DNA of 64,000 bases from Helopsaltes ochotensis (Eukaryota > Chordata > Aves > Passeriformes > Locustellidae), in NCBI GenBank assembly GCA_013400155.1, contig VXBM01000046.1, positions 248,001 through 312,000 on the forward strand, given 5' to 3'. Below the pieces are notes generated by a model. That model had not been told where the DNA came from and ran no database searches. It saw nothing but the letters and a program-made list of their open reading frames with translations. Below are positions 12,261 through 23,500 of the stretch, piece by piece. Position numbers and translations under genes: made by a program. Every line of letters starts with the position of its first letter. Position 1 is the first letter of the stretch.

Positions 12261-13885
12261 GTGAGACTGATCATGCTGAGGTCTGTCAGTGCACTCAGTG
12301 CCCTGTCTGGCCTTAGGAGGAATTTGTCTGGTATGTTTGCAGCAATTTTAAAAGGGCGAAACCTGTCCTTTCCCCCAAGGAAACTCATTGCTAGCATTAG
12401 TAGTAAGTCACTGCCATCAGCTATATTTAAATACTGTTTTGCATGAAATATTTTTAACGAGTTCAAAGACCAGAACTAACCCCCAGATATATCATAAATA
12501 GTGAGGTGTCAGCAGACAGGCTGATACTTTTTGGAATAGCAGTCTCCAGATTAAAGTTTTTATTGCACCCATCTTTTTGCCAAGTATTGACACCAACTCT
12601 ACAGAGCCGAACAATGTGAATTAACAAATTCTCATTTCTCTGCAGCAACTGGAAACAACAGTGATGACATTAGCATAATTTCCCTGCTGCCAGTTTCTCA
12701 TGCCAAGCCCTGCTATAAACATTTAATTGTACTTCTCACTCTCAGCTGTTGTCTACCAGTAGATGGGAAAATTTATTTGCAGAGGACGGGGTTTTATAAT
12801 GACTATCTAGTGGGATGGGTTTCATTTACTCATTAATATAGCCTTGCTTCATAAATTAAAGGCCAGTCCTGAATTTTGGCTTTACTGGGTGTTTTATATA
12901 ACTGTTCCCTTCTTTTCACCATAGCATCTGAGAAACCACATAAACATTTAATGTATTTTTTCACAGAATTCCCATGTGCATTAGGGAAATAAAATTATCT
13001 CTACTAGAAACACAGGAAATGAATATGAGGCCTGAACTGACAAAACAACTTAGTCAAGCTCCAGACAGGAAATCTGTAGGACAGCTAGAAATTGAATCCT
13101 CACTTTTATCCAAGTGTATCTCAGCTACAAGGCCATCTCTCATCTGGCTGGACTGATCTCCAGGAGAAAGAATGACTTCCTACAGCAGAATCACTGCTAT
13201 TTTCACTTAATTGCCTCAAAATGGGAGTAGCTGCTCATTCACATAGGCAAGCACATCCCAAATCATGCTGAATCAGTCCCAAGCATGCTGAATTCTGCCC
13301 CCCGACTGTCCCCAGTTCCTGCCTGTGGACACAGGGTGAGAGTTGGCTCCCAAAGATGCCTAAACGCTAAAAAGATTTTGAGGAGTGTGTGAGGCAATTA
13401 TCTGGCAGAGCTGCCCAATCAGTTTGTGTGAGCATTACATAATAGTCTCACTACAAACTCAACGTGCCTTTGTGCACGTTATAAGCCCATGTCTGTGGCC
13501 TGGAATGGAGCAGCCATTTTCACTTGGCATTTTCACTTCCCTTTCACTTATGAGATTCAACATCCAGTTAAGTGGCAGTAATTTCCAAACTCAATCCAGT
13601 ACAACTATGCCCTCTGGCACACATTGATTTTTATTCAGTGCACCTCAGTTCATTGTGTCAGGTGTAGTGTTCTTGACATTACAAGTGTAAGCTGATTTTT
13701 AATACTGACAACATCCTTGAAGTTCATCCAAATTCTCATGTGATTTAAATTTAAATAATTTGGATTTATAGAGACACACACAGGAGAGACACTGTACAAA
13801 CGCTTTTGTATGAGTTGCCAGCAGCTCTTATAATATGTAAATTTGGGAGTCTCCAGGTCTTAACTTTCCATTTTCTCCCTTACAC

Positions 13886-14015
13886 CACCACAATGGAGTG
13901 ATATTTAAACATCTTCTACAAGCCAAGGCCTTGAGTTGTCTCCAAATAGACAGCTGCAGGCTGGAAAGTGTGAATGAAAGCTTGTTTGTGCTGCTGATGG
14001 CCAAAAGGTTCCAGA
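13886..14015 (+). pseudogene. ENOSF1: ENOSF1 remnant exon (CHNRVIFKQLL...MAKKFE), splice sites lost
   Basis: The frame reads HHNGVIFKHLLQAKALSCLQ, then IDSCRLESVNESLFVLLMAK and RFQ. Human reads CHNRVIFKQLLQAKALQFLQ, then IDSCRLGSVNENLSVLLMAK and KFE. The 130-nt length fits the human exon of 43 codons plus one base. The base pair just upstream reads AC (13884-13885) where an acceptor AG is needed. The pair just downstream reads GA (14016-14017) where GT is needed. The reading frame is open but neither junction can be used as it stands. Confidence 0.88.
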
Positions 14016-16970
14016 GAAAGGCTCTGCAAAATGCAGCAGCAATGAGAAAATCTTTCTCTCCCCATCCTTCAAGACAGTCTGATTGGTTTCTTCAGCTGTC
14101 ATGATTGTGATTATAAGCTTGCATGCACTGCTGTAATTTTTGTTGTTTTATGCCATGTACCAAAAGGCTTTAGATGTCTTAGTGTGGCAATCATCTCTAG
14201 TATGGATATGGGAGCCTCCATCAATTAGTACAGCACTTAACAATGTTTGATCACATCCAAGTATCTGAAACACTTGAAAACAAGTTAGTTATATAAAAAA
14301 AATCTGGTAACAACTGACTATGGTGATTGCTCTTTTTTTTTTTTTGTCCTTAAAAAACGTTGCTACACGGTGGTTGCAGCATGTATTTGTGTTGTTACCC
14401 CACAAGCTCACCTCCCTGTGGGCTGCAATGGGAAGTTAGAAGGGTGGGTTAAAATTCAGGCAGGTGAATGTGAACCGTTTGTGGTTTTAATAAAGGCACT
14501 TCAAACTTTGGCTGCATTCCATATTCAGACACTTCACAGGTGCCAGTCACTATGGTGACAAACACACCAAGTCAGGCTCATTAGAAGATTTGATTTTGAT
14601 GGCTGAACAGGGATGTTTGTCTCAAAAATTCAGCAGCTCTTTCTCTTCTGTCCCTTCATCTATCATAATCAGGTAATTAATATTCTTTGTGGTACTGCAG
14701 TAAGGCAAATTTTCCAACATGCCATAACACGTCAGAAATAGTATGAGTTACAAAACTTGTCTAAGAAGGTGGAATGTAGAAGTTGATATTGATCAAAGTG
14801 GTAAGAAATTTCACTGCTATCTCCAAGTTGTTGAATGGCCCTTGGAAAGTGGAAAAATGATACAAGGATGCATCTCCTGAAAGTATCAAACAATGTCCCA
14901 TGTTTTGTCTAAAATACTGCTCCAAATATGGCCTGCAGTCATAGTAGTCATCTTTGCAGCATGAACAGTGTTCATATTTTGCAAAATTCCTTGAATATAT
15001 CCTGTTTAGATCCATATATTAAAATTCTTCAAATATTCATATTTTTGCATGAAAGCTCCTAGAAGTCTCACACCTACAAATTTTAAAATGTATTTTTACT
15101 TTTACTCACATTAAAGTGCACTCTTGTAATGCTTTTCATATCTTTCTGATCTTTTGAGCACCATAAACCTTCTTGATCTTCAAGGTACAAGCTTCATTTC
15201 AACTGCTACCTGTAGTAAATTGTGCTGATAAAGGGAAACAGTGAAGTTGTAACTAATTCCTATACCAAAAACTAGGAGCTCTAGAGCTATACAGACCACT
15301 GCTTATGTATGCGATGTATGTATATCCATACACCTAACTCCTCTGTAATTTATGAAGTAAATTATTCCCATTCTGAATTCTTTTGGCCAGGTATTCCTGT
15401 CCTGGATAACCACTGAGACTGCTAATTCCCACTAGTAAATCCCTGAGGCCAACTTTATTTCACAACCTCTCTGACTACACTTGCTAAAACGTCCTGCAGA
15501 ATCCACCTTATCTGCAGTGTTACATAAAGTAGCTTCCAGCAAAAGGAACTTTACTTGCTAAGTGTAGGCAGAACTGTTAAGTGAATGTGCAGCTTAATCT
15601 GTTTCCTTGTACTTTAGAGGACTGTAGGAACACTCAGGAAACTTTAACTTATAAAAGTATGCACTTATAAAAGTATGGTAGGAAGTGCCTGAACACCTAC
15701 AGCTGGGACATATCATTAATGAAAAGTTAACACCTGGACCATCTGAACTAGAGGACTGTAGAATATCAAACTAGTGGAGCTGAGATGAAGTTCATTAGGA
15801 GGAACATGTGACAAAGCTCTCAGGTGTGGTAATAAGAACCCTGCTACTACCTGTGAGTTCAGCAATTTGAGAGAAAATCCAAGTAGTGTTCAACTACAGG
15901 CTGGCTGCTGAGTGTCCGTCTGATGCAGCCTCACAAAAGGAGAAGTTTGACCATTCCGAGCTTCTCATAGGATCTAAGCTGAAAGAGGACATAGTCTGAT
16001 CATCTCTCCTCAAGAATGATGCACTATTATCAAGAACCTTCCAAATAAGCAGTGGTCTCTTTACATTTGGTGTGCTTACAACAGGCAGAGATTTTTTTTT
16101 TGTGCAATCTTCTTGTGTTGGGCTAAATGTCAGGAAAAGAGAACAACTTGTTGTGCTACCAAAAGATTGGTCTAAATATCAGTGAACAGTATAAGGAAAA
16201 TCAGCATAATGACATATGCAAATAATTTTTATACAAAGTATGCTTTTCAAAGTTATGATCAGTTTGGTTTAAGAAAGATTCAGTGGTCCTCTTACGCAGG
16301 ACCCTGAAGGAAAACACATTGATTATTAAATTCTTAGAATTATATGAAATTGTACACTTTTCCAATATTTACCATCTTATTGACTTTAAATTTTAATTTA
16401 AAAAAATACTGTGCATTTTTCCACATGTTCAAATATGTACTGTGTATCCTTTGTCTGAATATTAACCACACATCTACTCACAATTAAATTCCTGAAGAGG
16501 AATTTTATCTGTTACTGCAGACGTTACAAGGAGACTTGAAAGCTGAATTCTGCTAGAATAAATGAACTCCATTCCTAAAAATACTACGATCTCTAGGTTT
16601 TGCTGCTCCAGGCTGCAAAATTAGTCCATATGTTTGTGGGATCTGGTTTTAAATGGTGACAGACATCTGATTACTAATATTATCTGGTAACCTCTGTTTA
16701 ACTGCAACTCTCTTTTCATTTATATCAAATTAGTAATTCATGTAGGGTTGGGGAATAAAAAAAATTGCTGCAACAGAGGCATTATGCAGAGATTGCATTT
16801 CCAGCAAGATTACATTAAAATCTTTTGCCTTCCTGATGGTTCATCTGTGAAGACCATGGGAAGTCTGTTTTTCCTTGCCAGATGTTACCCTCCAGGACAC
16901 TTTGCTTTCCAACCCTTTTTTAATACTAACTATAAAAAAACCACCAGAATTAAATATGCATAATGCCTTC
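14016..16970. other. Interval between ENOSF1 remnant and TYMS 3' end
   Basis: The last ENOSF1 exons (CPHAGG...LVQHLIIFDYISV and the C-terminal tail) should lie here but were not recognised. A GTGGTTGCAG followed by a weak CCCCAC..GCT match near 14370-14420 is the only candidate and is not convincing. A T-run lies at about 14333-14346. The rest is AT-rich, with no gene seen. Confidence 0.45.
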
Positions 16971-16992
16971 CAGAAGATTTTTTAAAAAAAGC

Positions 16993-16998
16993 TTTATT
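16993..16998 (-). terminator. TYMS poly(A) signal AATAAA
   Basis: TTTATT on + reads AATAAA on the transcribed strand, about 410 nt past the TYMS stop codon. This suits the roughly 0.4-0.5 kb 3' UTR known for vertebrate TYMS. Cleavage would fall near 16970-16980. The signal is inferred from motif and spacing. Confidence 0.6.
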
Positions 16999-17405
16999 AA
17001 ACATACACTCTTTAGAATATATTTAACAATTTCTCTCACCTTGAAGGAATCCACTATCACACATACAAGTTTTTATTTTCAGTAAATAACCAAATCAAGC
17101 ACGTAAGCTCCTGCTACTCACACACAGTAACTGAATGGTAACAGAAATGGCCACTGGTAACTGAAACAAGGTGTAGAAAAGTAGCTCTCTAACAACTTAA
17201 AACTGGGTTAACATCTGCATGGCATATCAGGAATAATCAGCTGTCCTGTACAACTACAGGGAAGCAGCACTGAAGGCAAATCTGGTCTGTGACTATTTAA
17301 CAATAAAGTAAGTACCTTTTGAAGTATATAAAGGCCCCACCACTTTAGAGAAACTAAGTAGATTAGGTACATTTCCACATTAATATTTAATGCTGATTTA
17401 TAGCA

Positions 17406-17543
17406 TTAGACAGCCATCTCCATTTTAATAGGTGGATGAGGATTATAATCTTCAATCTGAAAGTCTTCTGCCTTGAAGTCGCTGATGTCTTTAATCTCAT
17501 GAAGAATTCTGAGTTTGGGGAAAGGCCTTGGCTCCCTCTGAAG
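17406..17543 (-). CDS. TYMS: TYMS exon 7 (C-terminus, stop)
   Basis: The acceptor TTTATTTCAG precedes LQREPRPFPKLRILHEIKDI. The frame ends NPHPPIKMEMAV-stop, the near-invariant TYMS C-terminal tail whose last Val closes the active site. It holds 46 codons including TAA. Confidence 0.97.
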   Translation of the reverse strand, partial: LQREPRPFPKLRILHEIKDISDFKAEDFQIEDYNPHPPIKMEMAV

Positions 17544-20500
17544 CTGAAATAAAAGCAAGCTTACTGTATAAAACTAATGCTTGAAAGCAGAGACTTTGTT
17601 TTCTCAATCTCCAATCAGATTACACAATGTAAGCTTTCCCTTCCCACCAAGAAGACTTATACTAAGAAAAAAAAACTGAAGAAAATTCCAATGCAGTTAG
17701 GTAGAATCTACCTTATTATTTTCACAGGGAACAGTAGCATAATTTTCAGGTGAATTCCCTGATCATCCAAATGCACTGCAAGTACTTTCAGTTGGCAAAT
17801 CAGTTCTATGGTTACAGATAATATTCTTTCAGATGGAAAATAAATTGGAAAATCTGACCCTAACATACATCAAATATTCTACAGCTTCTCACTTCTCATC
17901 GTTCAGGTCTGAATCAATAACTACTTCTCTGGATGGTTTTGAACCCAACTAATAATGAGGATATTCATTACAAGCTTAGTCTAATCAAATCAAACACTGA
18001 TTTTATTCTACTGCAACAAATTACTTCCTGAAGAAAATGCAGCCTTTCTCAGCCAAATAGTGTTACTGATTAACTGTGAATTTTAAGTTACCCCTTTCTG
18101 ATATATTACAAAGACATTTTATTGTGTGTTATTGGGATTAGGCAGAACTATTTTCAAAGTTAAAAGTACACATTCTGGATTTTTAACTTGGTTCTAGAGT
18201 AACACACAGACGTACATTTCAATCATGCCTGTCTTGTATTTCTGTTTCCAACCTGAATTGAACAAATGTTAAGATATTACAGTTATTAGGATAGATATGA
18301 GAAAAAAAGCCGCACAAATTAATATTTGCAAAAGGATATTTAAAATATCAAGGTAATTTTGCACTGAATAAGCACTGTGGACGATAAAATGATAGAGTAC
18401 AGAATAAGCACTTACCTGGACTTTTAGAGGTTCTACATGGTTCAGATATATGTGAGCATCCCCTAAGGTGTGTATGAACTCTCCAGGCTGAAAAGAATGA
18501 AGAATACATGTGGTTTTCAAACAGCCAGGTAGGTCCCAAGAAACCAAAACATTGCAATGCCTACAGTATTGATGTTCAGCATCTGGCTAGCGTGGAGTTG
18601 CAGCTTCTGTACTGGATTGTATCCTTGAAAGCTGTGAAGGGCACAAGCTCCTCTGACTAATACATAATGAATGGAAAATATAATGAAATTTCCACTAGCT
18701 TACCAAAACATTTATCTTTCAAATCCTGCTATGACAGTAGCTTTGGTAAATGAATGGAGCAATACTGATTTGCTCACTGAGACACAAACAGATTGTTATG
18801 GGTTGTCCAAGCACCTCGGGCGGCTGTTTTTTGCTTGGACAATCTGAGTTTTCTATGTGTACCTCCAAAGTCGTTTCCCAGTGGTCAAAACAGCATGCCA
18901 GTATCTAAAGCACCCTCTGATAGGGTGCTCCATCCGCCTGTCCCTATCAAAACAACTTCAAGGTCCTGACAGGGAAATACTTTACATTTTTCCTTAACTA
19001 AAAACCAAACTGTGTCAACCCATAACACAGGTACAGCAGTGACATCCAGTTTTTCCACTCCATTTCTAGTAAGTACAGCTTGCCAAAGCTGGCTTTGGAG
19101 CAGTTGCCTCAGCCACTGCTAAACAGCAGCGGAGGTGTCAGGCACAGACAGGCCAAGCACCCAGATGGGGTTTGCAAGCTTGCGAGTTCTGTGACTTAGC
19201 AGCCCCTGAGCAACCGAATTTAATGTGGGGAAGTTTCATCAGCTCTTTTACAGGCCTCTGACCAACGTCGATCAGCCCTCAGATATGTTACACTGAAAAC
19301 CACCAAAGCCATGAGAGGAAGTGGCTGAGAGGCAACAGCTAGACATAACTTCAAACTTCACTTTTTTTAGTACCTTGGACTAATTTCTGCAGTTGCTGTG
19401 AAGCCTGATCCTTCCCTATTGCCCTGTTCTAAGTAGCTCCCCTTCATGTTTTTGGTGGCAGGAGGATTAGGTGCAGGAGGCCTTTCTAGTTCTAATTTTT
19501 ACATGCCCTAAAGAAAAAGGGTTTTCCCTTGTACAAGATTGTCATGCACTTAAATTTCTCTGCTAAATTACAAAATACAGCTCTGAAGTCAGGGCAGGAG
19601 CTATTTGAGCACATACTACCACACTACATAATCATCTACAGTAGGAAATCAAAGAAATGCACAGCTAAAATTATAGCTGGGTTAGCAACTACTGAGCTAC
19701 TGTTCACTTCCAATGAAGACATGCTACAAAATCTAATCACTTATATATTACTATCCCATGAGAACAAGCACTCAGTTCAGATTTCTAAGACTAGTGAACA
19801 GGTTGCTCTTGACACAGTCAGGACCTGAAAGAATCTTCTGCTTAATCTGAATTTTAAAATTCGTAAAATTCTTACATTGCTGATTCTAACTGCCCATACA
19901 AACCAGAGCTAAATCACATCAAATTCACAGGGCCCTTTTTTACACATACTTCAGCAAGATTTCAAACAGTATGTTCATTCCAGTTCTTTTTGGATATGAC
20001 ATGGAAGAAAGAGCCTTATGTTTTAGTCCCTCATTTCTCAGACAAGAATTAATAAAATGATTAAAAAGCCTACCTTCAGCCCTGTGACATGGGCAATCAT
20101 GTATGTGAGCAGTGAATAGCTGGCAATATTGAAAGGCACTCCTAGTCCCATGTCTCCAGACCTCTGATAGAGTTGGCAAGACAATTCACCATTTAGAACA
20201 TAGAACTGGCAAAGGGCATGGCATGGAGGCAAAGCCATCAGGGAAATATCTAGGAATTGAGGTACAGAAGGTGGAGGGGGGAGAAAACAGTAACAGCATT
20301 AGTGTGTTATGAATGTAGAAGATGCAAAACCTAAACAAGCATGTAATGAGATACAGCAGAGAGCCAACTGCACTGTCATTCTGTTGCTTTTTCTCTTGTT
20401 TATAAGCACCTCCTGCCCAAGCAATTAAGTCCAGGTCATGACAAAGAGTCTCCTGGGTTGTATGACCAGAAAGTCATAAACAGATATTCCACAGAACAGA

Positions 20501-23500
20501 TTTATGCCATAATGTTGCACAGCAGTTTATTTCTACTCACCTTGGTGAAACAGTTGAATTCCCTAAAGGAAGACATTGAGTAAAATTCAGCATATACCCT
20601 AAAGCAAATTCCAACTGCTTCATCTTACTCTCTTCCCATTGTAATGTGCTTGTTGAGATATAAAAGTAATGATCATTAAAAAAAAAATCAGAAACCAGAA
20701 GATCTTTTGATTGTTTTTCTATGCTTAAAAAGTGCCAAAATTACAGCTTGGCAAGGAAAACTTTCACCAGATATCTTCTGAGAATGTTTAACCTTGAAAA
20801 TAACAGTAATAGCATGTGGCATGTCCTTTCAGACACCAGTTGGAAAATACTGTGTGGTTTTTTTGGAGCACAGATCTATCACTGGTGAAGTTAAAACATT
20901 CTCTTGCAGTAGCTCTTGTTTAGCAGTTACCCTACAGAGTGAATGGATATCTTATGTATAAACAGACCCTATCATTCTTGTGATACAGGTTCATCATATG
21001 AACCCATGTTCAAGGAGATTACAACACAAATAATACTTTTGTTCTCTAGTTTTAAGGGTTAAGTTTACAATAGGCTACATGGCTAAAAGCCAGACACATT
21101 GCTTTAATATACTTTTTATGGTTTGGGGTTTTTTTTACCTTTTTAAAATAAGAGTTACTGTCCTTGAATAGAATGCATGTCAAAGACACTGGTGTATCCC
21201 TCACTTTAACCTGGAGAGGAACACTCTGAAGAAAAGGTTCATTATTTTTGAGGCTTGAACATGAGTATTAAGTAGAAAGAGAACCAAGATTATAACCTCT
21301 GGCCATCTTTACTGCACTCCTGGTAGTTTTATAAAGAATGAACAAAGATACTAAATGGAACTGATTGTTGACACAGGAACAGAATATAATTTAGCAATAT
21401 AATGTGCAACCACATTCACTTTACGCCAGCTGTTCAATACCTTTGGGATTCCAAGCACACATAATGATTCTTCTGTCATCTGGATTGGTTTTGATCGTTT
21501 CAATCACTTTTTGCAACTGATCAACTCCTTGGTTGGAGTAATCTGAGGAAATATAACAAATAAGATCTAAACCAGACAGATTCAAGTCATGGCATTTTTT
21601 TACACTCAGCCCATGTCCCACTGAAAAACGATACCCAAATCAGAAGATTTTATTCCAACTTTGAAACTGATTAATAAGTTGGCACCATCCAAACATAGGT
21701 TGTTCTTGGTCTTTCTTAGGATGTTCCAGAGCCTGTAAAATTCTCATGAGGATGTTTTTGTATGTCTCTCCGACTCTTTCGTGTGCTTTGAGTACCTTTA
21801 GCACCCACTTGAAATAGGACCATTTCTATTTATTCCATTTTCAACAGCTTGACTTTTTTTAAAGTCAACTAAAAAGTCTGTATAATCACTAAATCCCAAG
21901 AAACAAAAGAACTAGCAGGACAAAGCATGATATTTTATCATTCATGATGACTTGTTAGTACAAGAGCTGTACTGGAATGGACAAGATGTTACCACCTAAT
22001 CAGTCACAGTATTTAGACTGATTTGCTTACTGCATTTCTGGATTAAAATGCCTTTCTAGACATTCAACTTGCATGCTACAGTGCTCATATATATATATAT
22101 AATGCCCAGACGAGTGTGTGCCAGGTGCCAGCATTCTTTACAAACTCAAAAGTAGAAAGGTTTTGACAGATGAATAAATGCATCCATCTAGCACTCTCAA
22201 GATCATGTATGAAAACTAAATTTCCACAGCATTTAGCTCCAGAAAGGAACTTTAATCATGTGTAGCACAAGTTATTACATTTCACTGAATGACACTTACA
22301 GGCTGAACTTTAGGCTCAATACAAGTTATGTAAGAAATTTTCTGAAATTAACTGACCATTAGAATGGATTTCAGAATAAAAAAGTCATTAGTTGTTAATC
22401 ATTGTTCTGACTCATGGCAGTGAATCAGCATGGCTGGTAACTACTTTTTTTATTTTTTTAACTATTTTTTATTGCAGCAACATCAAATTATGGTTACAGA
22501 AGACCCAGGCTGGTAAACAAGGTAACTTGAGTTCCGTCTCGGAACTCTTCTGCCAGCAATACCATGCCAGAAGCCTTGTCAAATGGCCATGTCAGTTTCT
22601 GAAAGCTAATTACCTATCCTTTCCTTAAGTAATGCAACTTAAGGAAATCTATTTGTAAGGAAAACTATGGAGATTTACTTTTTTCTTTTTTTCCATGCTA
22701 TGTTCTGCCTTCGACCTTTTAAGATGAAAAACTCTGTAAGTTTTCAGATGTGTCAGTTCACAATTTGCATAATTTGTGTCACCATAAAATTGTGCTAGCA
22801 GCCAACAAGCCAATACTAAGTCTAATATTGGTAATTAATGCAAGCTTCAATTTGAGGCTGTACTGAAAACAAACAAACAAAAAAACCAAACAAGAAACCC
22901 CAACTAGATAACTAAACATGTTGTTAATCCAAGTTAAAAAAGTCACACCAGATAGTGACAATCTGGGTTTTGACCCTTTTTTATTAATGGCTGTCCTCTA
23001 AACATTTCCTACAATCCTCTCCTTCAGTGACTTGGAAAAGAGGAATCAATATATTTGAGAGTCAGTTTAATAAACTAGTTCCAGTGAAAAAACCAACAGG
23101 TACTGCATCGCATCACAATTTGCCACAGCTGTTCTGTCCACAGCATCATCAGCTATGGAAACATCCTGCTTTGTTCCCAATGCAGAATGGAAAAAATCTT
23201 TCTCTTCCACTGCCTCCAGTTCTTTAAAGCACTGCTGCCAGTTCTTTCCAGCACTGCCTCCACTTCTATCCAGCACTCCATCTCATGGAGATGGTCCATC
23301 TCATGGACCCTGCACTGGTACACAGAGATGGCAGCCTGTGTTCCACTGTTATCAAATGCAGCTAGCTCAGGTTTCTGGACTGCAGCACACACATCCTTCT
23401 AGCTATCACCAACCACATCTACTCTAGGTGAAAGACTAACAGTGTGCCTTATGACTCATCTGTTCCACAAATACCAAACTATAGTATGCAAAGCTACATC

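Larger units (their letters stand above)
2222..14015 (+). pseudogene. ENOSF1: ENOSF1 (L-fuconate dehydratase) decayed gene remnant
   Basis: Seven exon remnants line up in order with human ENOSF1, a mitochondrial enolase-superfamily sugar-acid dehydratase: 2222-2324, 2711-2801, 6201-6283, about 6370-6445, 8909-9056, 9662-9703 and 13886-14015. The gene is on + and faces the 3' end of TYMS, as in other vertebrates. Damage seen: TGG to TAG in exon 2711-2801, a nine-base deletion there, a one-base insertion at the A-run near 8931-8936, missing donors after 9056 and 14015, a missing acceptor before 13886, Asp to Asn at the first metal ligand, and Glu to Lys in the IEEP motif. Expected exons for the PVWKLL...GKKERE part and the C-terminal CPHAGG part were not found. 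Comparison is with the human protein from memory. A functional gene would have to splice around several of these lesions, which I think unlikely. Confidence 0.85.

Noticed and set aside
14370..14430. Possible ENOSF1 exon for the IPVCPHAGG motif
   Set aside because: A TTGCAG and a CCCCAC..GCT match are present, but the reading frame and the rest of the exon do not align.
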